The position numbers and the translations under genes are program-made. From contig NZ_BQUV01000004.1 of NCBI RefSeq assembly GCF_022835695.1, forward strand, positions 607,730 through 671,729: 64,000 nt of DNA, read 5' to 3'. Below are positions 10,439 to 20,468 of this stretch, in pieces. The DNA is from Bradyrhizobium sp. Ce-3. GTDB lineage: Bacteria > Pseudomonadota > Alphaproteobacteria > Rhizobiales > Xanthobacteraceae. The notes below the pieces were generated by a model that did no database searches, was not told where the DNA came from, and was given only the letters and a program-made list of their open reading frames with translations. Each line of letters starts with the position of its first letter. Within the stretch, counting starts at the first letter, position 1.

Positions 10439-11404
10439 ATGAATGACTCAATGAAAAGATTGATCGTGCCGCTGTTGGCGGGCGCGGCCGCGCTCGCGAT
10501 GGCAACGGGAGTAGCACAGGCACAGCAGAAAAAAACCATCGCGCTGGTGACCAATGTCGCGGCCGATTTCTGGACCATCGCGGGCCGCGGGCTTGAGAAG
10601 GCGCAGAAGGAGCACCCGGAATACAATATCGAGCTGATCGTCACCAATGAAGGGACGGCGGCGGGCCAGCGGCGCGAGCTCGACGATCTGCTCGTGCGCG
10701 GTGTCGCCGGCATCTCGATCTCCGTCGACGATGCGCCGCATGCAACCGAAGAGCTCAACAAGGTTGCGGCCAAGACCGTCCTGATCACGACGGACAGCGA
10801 TGCGCCGCAGAGCAATCGCCTCGCCTATATCGGCACCGACAACGTCGCGGCCGGGCGGCAGGCCGGCGAGGAGATCAAGAAGGCGCTGCCGAACGGCGGC
10901 AAGATCGCGCTGTTCGTCGGCACCATGGATGCCGACAACGCCCGCGAGCGGGTGCAGGGCATCAAGGAAGCCATCGCCGGCACCAAGGTCGAGCTGGTCG
11001 ACGTGTTCACCGACCAGGTGGACTTTGCCAAGGCCAAGGCGAACATGGAAAACGTGCTCGTCAAATATCCCGACATCGCGCTGCTGTCCGGGCTGTGGAG
11101 CTACGAGACGCCGCTGATCTATGACGCGGTCAAGGCCGCGGGCAAGGCCGGCAAGGTGAAGATCGTCGGCTTCGACGAGGACCAGCGCACGCTGCGCGGC
11201 ATCTCCGACGGCACCATCGAGTCCACGGTCGTGCAGCAGCCCTACGAGTTCGGCTACCTCTCCGCCACCAACATCATCAAGACGCTGAACGGCGACAAAT
11301 CCTGGATTCCGAAGGACAGCAAGCTGATCGTGCCGACCAAGGTGATCAGCAAGACCAACGTCGCGGAATTCGCCGGACATCTGAAGGAACTGCTGAAGAA
11401 ATAA
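10439..11404 (+). CDS. sugar ABC transporter, periplasmic substrate-binding protein
   Basis: A 321-residue exported CUT2-type (RbsB/XylF-like) binding protein. A signal peptide covers residues 1-28 (hydrophobic LIVPLLAGAAALAMATGVAQA). The mature protein begins KKTIALVTNVAADFWTIAGR, with the two-lobed periplasmic fold marks ISVDDAPH, YIGTDNVAAGRQAGEEI and KIVGFDEDQRTLRGI. GGGAGGTG precedes the ATG by 4 bases. It leads an operon with the ATPase and permease that follow. The ligand is probably a monosaccharide; the neighbouring XylB-like enzyme suggests a pentose, but this is inferred. Confidence 0.9.
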   Translation: MNDSMKRLIVPLLAGAAALAMATGVAQAQQKKTIALVTNVAADFWTIAGRGLEKAQKEHPEYNIELIVTNEGTAAGQRRELDDLLVRGVAGISISVDDAPHATEELNKVAAKTVLITTDSDAPQSNRLAYIGTDNVAAGRQAGEEIKKALPNGGKIALFVGTMDADNARERVQGIKEAIAGTKVELVDVFTDQVDFAKAKANMENVLVKYPDIALLSGLWSYETPLIYDAVKAAGKAGKVKIVGFDEDQRTLRGISDGTIESTVVQQPYEFGYLSATNIIKTLNGDKSWIPKDSKLIVPTKVISKTNVAEFAGHLKELLKK

Positions 11405-11465
11405 CTTTACCGGCATCACCGCCCGGCCGCGATGGCGGCCGGGCGGGTGCAGGAGGACATGCCGC

Positions 11466-12992
11466 ATGGCGGAGATGCTGCTCGAACTCAGCGGAATCAG
11501 CAAGACCTATCCCGGCGTCAGGGCGCTCGACGACGTCAATTTGCGCGTCTGCCGCGGCGAGGTGCTGGGCCTGATCGGCGAGAATGGCGCCGGCAAGTCG
11601 ACGCTGATGCGCGTGCTGGCCGGCGTGATCGCACCGAGCGCCGGCGTGATCCGCATCGGCGGCAACGAGCACGCCCGGATGACGGTGACCGAGGCGACGC
11701 AATGCGGCATCGCCTTTGTGCACCAGGAGCTGAACCTGTTTGAAAATCTCGACGTCGCAGCCAATGTCTTCATCGGACGCGAGAAGCTGGCCGGCGGCCC
11801 GCTGAAGCTGGTGGACAATGCTGAGATGCACGCCCGCGTGATGCCGCTGCTGGAACGGCTGGGCGCCGATTTCACGCCGAGCACGCTGGTCGAGAATCTG
11901 TCGATCGCGGAGCGCCAGATGGTCGAGATCGCCAAGGCGCTCTCGATCGACGCACGCGTGATCATCATGGACGAGCCGACCTCCAGCCTGACGATTTCGG
12001 AGACGGAACGGCTGCTGGGGGTGATTGCCGACCTGAAGACGCACGGCATCTCGGTGATCTACATCTCTCACCGGCTGTGCGAGATCATGACTTGCGCCGA
12101 TCGCGTCGTGGTGCTGCGCGACGGGCGCACCGTGGGAGAGCTGGCGCGGGACGAACTGAGCCATGCCGCCATGATCCGGCTGATGATCGGCCGCGACCTG
12201 AAGGCGCTGTACACGCCGCCGGCGCAAGCGCCGCAGCCGGGCGGCTGCGATATTGACGGCGTCGTGACATCGGCCTTTCCCGACCGGCAGATCAACCTGT
12301 CGGTACGGCGCGGCGAGATCCTCGGCCTCGCCGGACTCGTTGGTGCCGGCCGCACCTCGCTTGCCCGCGCGGTGTTCGGTGTCGACCCGCTGCTCGGCGG
12401 CGAGATCAGGATCGACAACGCGCCGGTCGGCGTCGCGACGCCGCGGGATGCGATCAGGCTGGGGATCTACCTGGTGCCGGAAGATCGCAAGAAATCCGGG
12501 CTGGTGCTGGAATTGCCGATCCGGGAGAACGTGACGCTTGCGAGCCTGCTGGATCATGCGCGGATGTGGCTGGTCAACGGCACGGCCGAGCGCAAGATCG
12601 CGAAAGACCAGGCCAGGCGCCTGTCCATCAAGGCGCCGAGCGTCGACATGGAAGCCGTGACGCTGTCCGGCGGCAACCAGCAGAAGGTGGTGCTCGGCAA
12701 GTGGCTCTCGATGCAGCCGCGCGTGATGTTCTTCGACGAGCCGACCCGCGGCATCGACGTCGGTGCCAAGAGCGAGATCTATGCGCTGATGCGCAGCCTC
12801 GCCGACCAGGGCGTCGCGATCGTGATGATCTCATCGGACATGGAGGAAGTCATCGGCGTCTCCGACCGGGTCGCGGTGATGCACGAAGGCAGCGTCAGCG
12901 GCGTGCTCGAGCGTGACCAGTTCAGCGAATACAACGTGTTGAGGCTGGCGGTCGGCCAGGCGCTCGAACCGATGGAGGCCGCGGCGCCATGA
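11466..12992 (+). CDS. sugar ABC transporter ATP-binding protein (two ABC domains, RbsA/XylG type)
   Basis: A 508-residue cytoplasmic ATPase with two fused nucleotide-binding domains, the usual CUT2 arrangement. Domain 1 has Walker A GENGAGKST (about 38-46), signature LSIAERQMVEIAKAL and Walker B IIMDEPTSSL. Domain 2 lacks a normal Walker A (GLVGAGRTSLA) but has LSGGNQQKVVLGKWL and FFDEPTRGIDVGAK. The degenerate second Walker A is normal for this class. The stop overlaps the start of the permease by 4 bases, indicating translational coupling. Confidence 0.93.
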   Translation: MAEMLLELSGISKTYPGVRALDDVNLRVCRGEVLGLIGENGAGKSTLMRVLAGVIAPSAGVIRIGGNEHARMTVTEATQCGIAFVHQELNLFENLDVAANVFIGREKLAGGPLKLVDNAEMHARVMPLLERLGADFTPSTLVENLSIAERQMVEIAKALSIDARVIIMDEPTSSLTISETERLLGVIADLKTHGISVIYISHRLCEIMTCADRVVVLRDGRTVGELARDELSHAAMIRLMIGRDLKALYTPPAQAPQPGGCDIDGVVTSAFPDRQINLSVRRGEILGLAGLVGAGRTSLARAVFGVDPLLGGEIRIDNAPVGVATPRDAIRLGIYLVPEDRKKSGLVLELPIRENVTLASLLDHARMWLVNGTAERKIAKDQARRLSIKAPSVDMEAVTLSGGNQQKVVLGKWLSMQPRVMFFDEPTRGIDVGAKSEIYALMRSLADQGVAIVMISSDMEEVIGVSDRVAVMHEGSVSGVLERDQFSEYNVLRLAVGQALEPMEAAAP

Positions 12993-14050
12993 TGAAGAAG
13001 GAACTCGGCCTGTTCTTGCTGCTCGCGGTGATCTCGGCGATCACCGGCGCGATCAACCCGGCCTTCCTGTCGTTCGTGAACCTCTTGAACATGGCCAATC
13101 TGATCGGCCTGTTCGGGGTATTCGCGCTCGGTGAAGGGCTGGTCATCATCACCGGAGGCATCGATCTTTCGCTCGGCTCGATGTTCGCGCTGCTTGGCGT
13201 CATCTTCATCGACCTGCTGACGACGTATCAGGTGCCCTGGCCGCTTGCGCTGTTGCTGGTGCTGATGGGCGGGCTGGCGCTGGGCGGCATCCAGGGCTTC
13301 CTGATCACACGGCTGAAAATGCAGCCCTTCATCGTGACGCTGTGCGGGCTGCTGATCTATCGCGGCGCCGCGCGCTACTACACCAGCGATTCGACGCGCG
13401 GCTTCGGCTACGGTGACGAGGCCAGCACGCTGAGCAACATCGCGTCCGGCAATGTCGCAGGCATTCCGAACACCTTCATCTTCCTGATCATCCTGGCGCT
13501 GATCCTCGGCGTGCTGCTGCATCGCTCGGTCTACGGGCGCTGGCTCTATGCGGTGGGCAAGAACGAGGAAGCGGCGCGCTTCTCCGGCATCAACACCAAC
13601 GTCGTGATCGCGACCGCCTACGTCATCAGCGGCGGCCTCGCCGGCGTCTCGACCGTGATGTTCGTGTTCTACACCAACTCGGTCTCACCGAGCTCGTTCG
13701 GCAACTTCTACGAACTCTATGCGATTGCGGCCGCCGTGCTCGGCGGGTGCAGCCTGCGCGGCGGCGAGGGTTCGATTCTCGGCATCGTGCTGGGGACCGC
13801 GTTGCTGCAGGTGCTGCAGAACCTGGTCAACATCCTGGGCATTCCGAATTCGCTGAACTTCGCGGTGATGGGGACGGTGATCCTGATCGGCGTGCTTGCG
13901 GATCAGCAATTGCAGGCCCGCCGGCGGCGCAAGGCCGCCCTGGCCGGCCTCGCCCGCACAGCGCCGAAAGCGACACCGGGGCAAGGCAAGCAGAGCACGT
14001 CGACGCTCAGCGCGGCTGCGGTGCGAACCGGCACGGGCGAGCAGACATGA
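12989..14050 (+). CDS. sugar ABC transporter permease (RbsC type)
   Basis: A 353-residue inner-membrane permease with about ten hydrophobic segments. The class signature LVIITGGIDLSLGSMFAL appears near residue 52, and AAAVLGGCSLRGGEGSILG near residue 247. The last ~45 residues after LADQQLQARRRRK are polar and Thr/Ala-rich, longer than usual, and probably a disordered cytoplasmic tail. ATGA overlap with the ATPase gene places it in the same operon. It would pair with the binding protein at 10439. Confidence 0.92.
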   Translation: MMKKELGLFLLLAVISAITGAINPAFLSFVNLLNMANLIGLFGVFALGEGLVIITGGIDLSLGSMFALLGVIFIDLLTTYQVPWPLALLLVLMGGLALGGIQGFLITRLKMQPFIVTLCGLLIYRGAARYYTSDSTRGFGYGDEASTLSNIASGNVAGIPNTFIFLIILALILGVLLHRSVYGRWLYAVGKNEEAARFSGINTNVVIATAYVISGGLAGVSTVMFVFYTNSVSPSSFGNFYELYAIAAAVLGGCSLRGGEGSILGIVLGTALLQVLQNLVNILGIPNSLNFAVMGTVILIGVLADQQLQARRRRKAALAGLARTAPKATPGQGKQSTSTLSAAAVRTGTGEQT

Positions 14051-14278
14051 CGACACGATCAGGAACCACCGCGACCGGGGAGCAGCGAGCATGGTCGCGG
14101 TGACTTGAGGAGAGGAGCTTGAGGGGGAGTTCGGCGTGCAAGATCGTTTGAGGTGCGCGCGCGGCTTCTATCTCAAGTTGACGGATCGATACATTGACGG
14201 GGCGCGTTCGGGCTAAAGGGCTTTGGGCGGGAACGCGACACAAAATGGACAAAGCCGGGGACGCTGGGAGTGCAGAAA

Positions 14279-15628
14279 ATGTCATTTAGGTCTGTGAGCA
14301 CCGCGTGGGCGTGCGGCGCGGGGATCGCCTTGTCATCTCTATTCGGCGGCGGCGCGCACGCGGCCGATCTCTTAACGAAGGCTCCGCCTGTGCCTTACAC
14401 GGAGACCGATGATTTCTGGACCAGACCTTACCTGTTCGGCGATCTCGGCAGGACGCAGCTGAAGGAGCGCGGCATCTCGCTGGCCCTGACGCTCGGCGAC
14501 GAAGCCGTCGGCAATCTGTCGGGCGGAAACAAGAACGTCGGCGCCAACGCCGGACAGCTGTTCTTTCAGGCCAAGTTCGACATGGCGAAGCTCGCCGGCA
14601 TTCAGGGCGGCCTGATCGGCCTCACGCTGGTCGACCGCTTCGGCCACAATTTGAACGACGACGCGGGCATTCCGGCCCTGCAGCTGACCAACGAAGTGTT
14701 CGGCCGCGGCAACATCCTGCGCCTCACCGAACTCTACTATTCGCAGAAGCTGTTCGATGACCGCCTTGAACTGAAGGGCGGCCGTCTTCCGGTCGGCTCC
14801 GACTTCTTCTTCGGCCTGTGCGAGTTCATCAACCTGACCTTCTGCGGCGGCCAGCCCGGCAACATCCAGGGCGGCTACATCTACAACTGGCCGGTGAGCC
14901 AATGGGCCGGCGTCGCGCACTACAACTTCGCCAAGGAATGGCAGCTGTCGGTCGGCGTCTACGACGCCAATCCGAACTATCTGACGACGTCGGACTCCGC
15001 GACGTATTTCCTGCCGGGCGTCCCCGGCTCGAGCCGGGCCTCCGGCGTGCTGGTGCCGGTCGAGGTGGTCTGGGCGCCGAGCGGTCCGCTGAACGGCACC
15101 TGGCGATTCGGCGGCTGGTATGACAGCGCCTCGACGATTGACGGTGGCCTTCCCGGCATCATCGCGATCGCGCCGGGCATCGGTGGCGTCTCGGACCAGA
15201 ATCTGGGCGATCAACGCGGCCGCTATGGCATCTATGAATCGATCCTGCAGCGGTTGACCGTCGAGGGTGCGAAGGCACAGGGTTGGTACATGTTCCTCAA
15301 TACGACCGTCGCCGATCACCGGACGTCGTATCAGGACTACCAGGTCGCCCTGGGCTTCCGGCACACCGGAACGTTCTCCTGGCGCCCCGAGGACGAAGTC
15401 GGCTTCGCGGTCGGTACGACCCACGTGAATTCGGCTGCGCTCACCCTGAATGCGGGTGGCAACGAAGTTCCGATCGAAGCCTGGTACGGGTGGCAGGCGA
15501 CTGGCTGGATGAACCTCAAGTTCGACGCCCAGTACGTGATCAATCCCGGCGGACGCGGCTACAATGCTGCCGGCATCAAGACCGAGAATGCCTGGGTGCT
15601 TGGTCTGCGCACGCTGGTGCACTTCTGA
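14279..15628 (+). CDS. OprB family carbohydrate-selective porin
   Basis: A 449-residue outer-membrane porin with a signal peptide ending near GGGAHAAD. The body follows the OprB pattern: RPYLFGDLGRTQLKERGISL, LTELYYSQKLFDDRLELKGGR, many aromatic-flanked beta strands, and a C-terminal Phe (LRTLVHF) expected for Bam-dependent insertion. GGGAG lies 8 bases before ATG 14279; an in-frame GTG at 14270 is less likely. It sits between two sugar ABC importers and probably passes their sugars across the outer membrane. Confidence 0.9.
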   Translation: MSFRSVSTAWACGAGIALSSLFGGGAHAADLLTKAPPVPYTETDDFWTRPYLFGDLGRTQLKERGISLALTLGDEAVGNLSGGNKNVGANAGQLFFQAKFDMAKLAGIQGGLIGLTLVDRFGHNLNDDAGIPALQLTNEVFGRGNILRLTELYYSQKLFDDRLELKGGRLPVGSDFFFGLCEFINLTFCGGQPGNIQGGYIYNWPVSQWAGVAHYNFAKEWQLSVGVYDANPNYLTTSDSATYFLPGVPGSSRASGVLVPVEVVWAPSGPLNGTWRFGGWYDSASTIDGGLPGIIAIAPGIGGVSDQNLGDQRGRYGIYESILQRLTVEGAKAQGWYMFLNTTVADHRTSYQDYQVALGFRHTGTFSWRPEDEVGFAVGTTHVNSAALTLNAGGNEVPIEAWYGWQATGWMNLKFDAQYVINPGGRGYNAAGIKTENAWVLGLRTLVHF

Positions 15629-15668
15629 GCCAGAGGCAGTCTGCCCGCATGCCCGAACGAGGCCAGCC

Positions 15669-16432
<764 letters not shown>

Positions 16433-16433
<1 letters not shown>

Positions 16434-17515
16434 TGGCCACGCCCCTGGAATCGCCCATCACCTTCAGCAATGTCGGCAAGGCCAGATGGTGGCGGAGCGG
16501 CCTGTTCGCTTCGCAGACCGGCTACGTGCTGCTGGCGCTGGTGGCGCTGTTCGTGGTGATGAACTTCGCCAGCCCCTACTTCCTCACCGAGGGCAATCTG
16601 CAGAATGTGGCGAAGAATTTTTCCTTCATCGCGATCGCCACGCTCGGGGTCACCTTCGTCATCATCACCGGCGGCATCGATCTCTCGGTCGGCTCGGTGA
16701 TGTGCTTCTCCGCAATGATCACCTCGATGGTGATGACGCAGATCTCGACACCGGGCATGCCTGGCGCGGAGTGGTTCGTGCATTTGGCCGATGACGGCAA
16801 GACCGTGATCGCCAATTGGCCAGGGCTGATCCTGCTGGTCTCGGTCCTGGCCGGGCTCGCCGTCGCATTGATCGTCGGCCTCGTCAACGGCTTCTGCATC
16901 GCGGTGCTCGGATTGTCGCCGTTCGTCACCACGCTCGGCATGCTCTCGATCGTGCGCGGCCTCGGCTACGTCGTCTCCAACGGCCGCGGCAGCTTTCCGA
17001 GCGGCCCCGAAGCCAGTTACTTCTACACGTTGACATCGGGCGTCGTGCTCGGCATGCCGGCGCCGTTCATCTATCTGGTGGTGCTCGCGGCGGCGATGGC
17101 GGTGGTGCTGCACCACACCAGCTTCGGCCGCCACGTCTTTGCGATCGGCGGCAACGAGAAAGCCGCCGCCCTGACCGGCATTCCGGTCGTCCGCGTGAAG
17201 ATCGAGATCTACGTGATCTGCGCGCTCGCCGCGGGTCTGCAGGGCATCATCATCTCGGGCTGGCTCGGATCGGCGCCGGCCAACATGGCGACGTCCTACG
17301 AGCTCAACGTCATCGCGGCCGCCGTGATCGGCGGCGCCAATCTCGCCGGCGGCATCGGCGGCCCGCTCGGGGCCATCGTCGGCTGCGTGCTGCTCGAGGT
17401 GATCCGCAACGGCCTCGTGCTCGCGCAGGTCAACTCCTATTGGCAGCAGACCCTGGTGGGCGTGATCATCATCGCAGCCGTGCTGGTCGATCGTCTCCGC
17501 TCGCGCATGGCCTGA
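16433..17515 (+). CDS. sugar ABC transporter permease (FrcC/RbsC type)
   Basis: A 360-residue inner-membrane permease. FVIITGGIDLSVGSVMCFSA (about residue 74) is the class signature and AAAVIGGANLAGGIGGPLGA lies near residue 288. About 9-10 membrane segments are visible; a polar loop (ISTPGMPGAEWFVHLADDGK) near residue 105 is a periplasmic insertion seen in FrcC-like members. TAATG overlap couples it to the ATPase. Confidence 0.92.
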
Positions 17516-17611
17516 CAAGTTCGTCCTGGAGGATCGCAAATGTCCGCCTGCCCGCCTCCGGGAGCCGCTGATTTCAGGGACAGGCACACAAGAACAATGT
17601 GGAGGGAAGCA

Positions 17612-18544
17612 ATGAGGAAGACATTTTCTGTCGCCGCGGTGCTCGCCATGATGGCGACGCCCGGCTTTGCCCAGAACTACAAATTCGTGATCGTGCCCAA
17701 GGCGATGAACAATCCGTTCTTCGATTTCGCGCGCGACGGCTGCCAGAAGCGCGCCAAGGAGCTCGGCAACATCGAATGCATCTACAAGGGCCCTGTCGAG
17801 CACGAACCGGCGACGCAGGCGCAGATCATCCAGGATTTCATCACCCAGAAGGTGGACGGCCTCGCCATCTCGGTCGCCGATGTCGCAGCGATGACCAAGT
17901 CGATCGAGGCGGCCAATGCGGCCGGCATCGCCGTCATCACGTTCGATGCGGACGCCCCTGGCTCGAAGCGGATCGCCTATATCGGCACCGACAACAAGGA
18001 GTTCGGCGTGCAGCTCGGCAAGCAATTGCTGAAGCTGCGGCCCGATGGCGGCAAGTACGCGATGATTTCAGGCGGACCGGGTGCGAAAAACCTCGCCGAA
18101 CGCGTCGACGGCGTCCGTGAAGCGCTCAAGGGCTCGAAGTGGACCGAAGTCGGGGGTTCGCCGACCTTCTGCAATGACGACCCCGCGCTCGGCGTCCAGC
18201 AGATGACCGACCTGCGCACCGCGACGCCCGACCTCGCGGCGATCGTCCCGATCGGCGGCTGGCCGATGTTCGCGCCGGAAGGCTTCAAGGCGTTCGCCAG
18301 CAAGAGCAAGAAGGACATCGACGCCGGCAAGTTCACGCTTGTCGTCGCCGACACGCTCAGGATGCAGCTCGAGCTTCTGAACGAGGGCTATGCCAATGCG
18401 CTGATCGGGCAACGTCCGTTCGAGATGGGCGAGAAAGCGATGGATACGCTGCTTGCCATCAAGAAGGGCCAGAAGGTGCCGCAGATCATCTACACCGGCC
18501 TCGACGTCGTGACGAAGGACAATGTCGCGGCAATGCTGAAGTAG
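17612..18544 (+). CDS. sugar ABC transporter, periplasmic substrate-binding protein
   Basis: A 310-residue binding protein with a short signal peptide (residues 1-20, MRKTFSVAAVLAMMATPGFA). The mature start QNYKFVIVPKAMNNPFFDFA, and YIGTDNKEFGVQLGKQL and IYTGLDVVTKDN, identify the CUT2 (LacI/RbsB-like) class. Two Cys pairs (GCQKR/NIECI and one in TFCND) may form disulfides. GGAGGGAAGCA precedes the ATG. It differs from the binding protein at 10439, so the cluster holds two separate uptake systems rather than a duplication. Confidence 0.9.
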   Translation: MRKTFSVAAVLAMMATPGFAQNYKFVIVPKAMNNPFFDFARDGCQKRAKELGNIECIYKGPVEHEPATQAQIIQDFITQKVDGLAISVADVAAMTKSIEAANAAGIAVITFDADAPGSKRIAYIGTDNKEFGVQLGKQLLKLRPDGGKYAMISGGPGAKNLAERVDGVREALKGSKWTEVGGSPTFCNDDPALGVQQMTDLRTATPDLAAIVPIGGWPMFAPEGFKAFASKSKKDIDAGKFTLVVADTLRMQLELLNEGYANALIGQRPFEMGEKAMDTLLAIKKGQKVPQIIYTGLDVVTKDNVAAMLK

Positions 18545-18589
18545 GCACGGAGGCCCGATCCGGCGCCGCCCGTTCGAGGCGACATCGCG

Positions 18590-18616
18590 CAAGGGCTCGG
18601 AGATTCCGAGCCCTTG
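18590..18616 (+). terminator. terminator-like hairpin after the second sugar operon
   Basis: CAAGGGCTCGG-AGATT-CCGAGCCCTTG is a perfect 11-bp stem with a 5-base loop, 45 bases after the stop. There is no T tract. Confidence 0.55.
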
Positions 18617-18825
18617 GCAGCCGGGTCGGCTGCATCACCCGGCAACCGACCAATGCCGGCGCGCGGTGCGCGCCGCCAAAATATCGAAAACAACCCCATG
18701 CACAGTAGGCCGCGGCCGCCGGCGTTCGACCAGGCGCCTTGACACGTCGGGCAACTCAGGGGTACATTTCCAATATTCCGAAATCATGCAGACGCTCGTA
18801 CCCGTGGGCCCACCGGTTGCGCTTG

Positions 18826-20226
18826 CTATCGCGTCAACTCCAACAGCCGGCGGCAGTCGGCCGCCAGCCGCCGTTCATTGAGGTTGGTCACGCAGAGCAG
18901 CAGCCCTTGCCGGGGGGAACCCACGTACCACGGCGACAAGGGAGACGGCGCCAGGCCGAACGTGTGGACGCGGGAAGCGATATCCACGTCCGACGCAAAC
19001 TCGGGAAGCGAGATCACCAGTGCGAGACCGGCAGTTGCTTGAACCTTGATCGAGTCCGACGCGATCTCTCCGAGGCAACGAAGCAAGGCCGCCCGCCTTG
19101 AGGCGTAGAGCCGCTTCATGCGGCGCAGATGGCGAAGATAGTGGCCTTCGCGCAGGAAGCCCGCCACAGCGCGCTGCACGCCGGCGGCCGGCGCCGGCGC
19201 CAGGCAAGCGGCGAGTTCACCGAACCGGCGCCCCAGTTCCGGCGGCACGACCATGAAGCCCAGGCGCAGCGTCGGGCTGATCGTTTTGCTGAAACTGCCG
19301 ATGTGCAGCACCCGTCCGCCATGATCGAGAGACGCAAGGGCCGGAGCCGCCCGTCCATTGAGCTGCAGTTCGCTGAGGTAATCGTCCTCGATGATCCAGG
19401 CGTTGCTTCGCCGTGCCCAGTCAAGCAGCGCAAGCCGCCGTGGCAGCGACATCGTCATGCCGAGCGGCGCCTGCTGGCCCGGCGTCACAACCGCCAATGT
19501 CGCTCCGGCGGCAGTCCGGATCGCGGCGGCAACGTCCAGTCCCTGCGCATCAACCGGGATCGCTGTCACCGTCATCGCCGCAAGGCCGAGCGCGATGCGG
19601 GTGAGCGGAAAGCCTGGATCCTCGATCCAGGCCCCCGCTCCTTGAAGTTCAAGCCCGCGGATCGCCAGACCCAGCGCACCGGAGAATCCGCCCGTGACCA
19701 GCACCTGGGAGGGACTGCACCGAATGCCGCGCGCGAGCCCCAGGTAGGCAGCGATCTCTTTTCGCAGCTCCGGATCGCCACGCGGATCCGGATACGACAC
19801 CGGCGCTGCGGCAGTTCGCCGGGTTTCACGCGTCAGGATGCGTGACCACAGCTTGAACGGGAAGGCATCCTGAGCGGGAACACCCATCTGAAATGGCAGC
19901 GGAGCGGTTCCGAACCCATAGAACAGGTCCGGCAGAGGCGAGGCCTCCGGCGACCAGTCCGGCGCTGAGGATCGCGACGGGCGCTCGGCCACACGCGTGC
20001 CTGCCGGTCCGAGACCGATTGCGAATTGCTCCGCGATGAGACGTTCGTAGGCCACGCGCACGGTTCCGCGCGAGACGCCGAGCTGGGCGGCGAGGTCGCG
20101 CCAAGAGGGCAACCGCGCACCTGAGGCAAGCCGCCCGTTCTCGATGCTTTCCCGGATCGCCGAATAAATCTGGGCGGCCAGCGGAGCCCGTCTGGCACGA
20201 TCGAGTTGGATGGGAAGGGCAGCCAT
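18826..20226 (-). CDS. MocR/PdxR family regulator (GntR helix-turn-helix fused to aminotransferase-like domain)
   Basis: A 466-residue fusion. The N-terminal GntR winged helix reads LAAQIYSAIRESIENGRLAS and LAAQLGVSRGTVRVAYERL. From about residue 110 an aminotransferase class I fold follows, with YPDPRGDPELRKEIAAYLG, WIIEDDYLSEL and the PLP-lysine motif HIGSFSKTISPTLRLGF. Such proteins use PLP or an amino compound as effector. The start at 20226 (MAALPIQLDRA) fits the family. It is divergent from an oxidoreductase gene, and GGTACAG/GGTACTG direct repeats lie just upstream of its start. The target is unknown; PdxR-like control of vitamin B6 is less likely because no pdx gene is nearby. Confidence 0.9.
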   Translation of the reverse strand: MAALPIQLDRARRAPLAAQIYSAIRESIENGRLASGARLPSWRDLAAQLGVSRGTVRVAYERLIAEQFAIGLGPAGTRVAERPSRSSAPDWSPEASPLPDLFYGFGTAPLPFQMGVPAQDAFPFKLWSRILTRETRRTAAAPVSYPDPRGDPELRKEIAAYLGLARGIRCSPSQVLVTGGFSGALGLAIRGLELQGAGAWIEDPGFPLTRIALGLAAMTVTAIPVDAQGLDVAAAIRTAAGATLAVVTPGQQAPLGMTMSLPRRLALLDWARRSNAWIIEDDYLSELQLNGRAAPALASLDHGGRVLHIGSFSKTISPTLRLGFMVVPPELGRRFGELAACLAPAPAAGVQRAVAGFLREGHYLRHLRRMKRLYASRRAALLRCLGEIASDSIKVQATAGLALVISLPEFASDVDIASRVHTFGLAPSPLSPWYVGSPRQGLLLCVTNLNERRLAADCRRLLELTR

Positions 20227-20234
20227 CGCGCGAT

Positions 20235-20265
20235 GGTACAGCCCAAATCGGCAATCTTGGTACTG
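20235..20265. promoter_or_regulatory. direct repeats GGTACAG ... GGTACTG, putative MocR operator
   Basis: GGTACAG (20235-20241) and GGTACTG (20259-20265) are spaced 24 bases start to start, about two helical turns, just upstream of the MocR gene. MocR/PdxR proteins are known to bind direct repeats. On the minus strand the half-sites read CTGTACC and CAGTACC. Confidence 0.45.
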
Positions 20266-20468
20266 TTTTATGACCAGGCAGTAACGCATCTGTTCGCTGA
20301 CACCAGCGACCGGAGCGAGCCCGATCCATCAGGCTTCGCGAAAAGCCCCGGTCATCGCAAGCATCGCAGACACGGAGACGCGCGTTCGACGATGGCCGAC
20401 ATCCTGGAGATGGCCGGCGCGTTCACGCTTCCTGCGGCAAAGCGACAAACGACGAGGAGGAGAAGATC

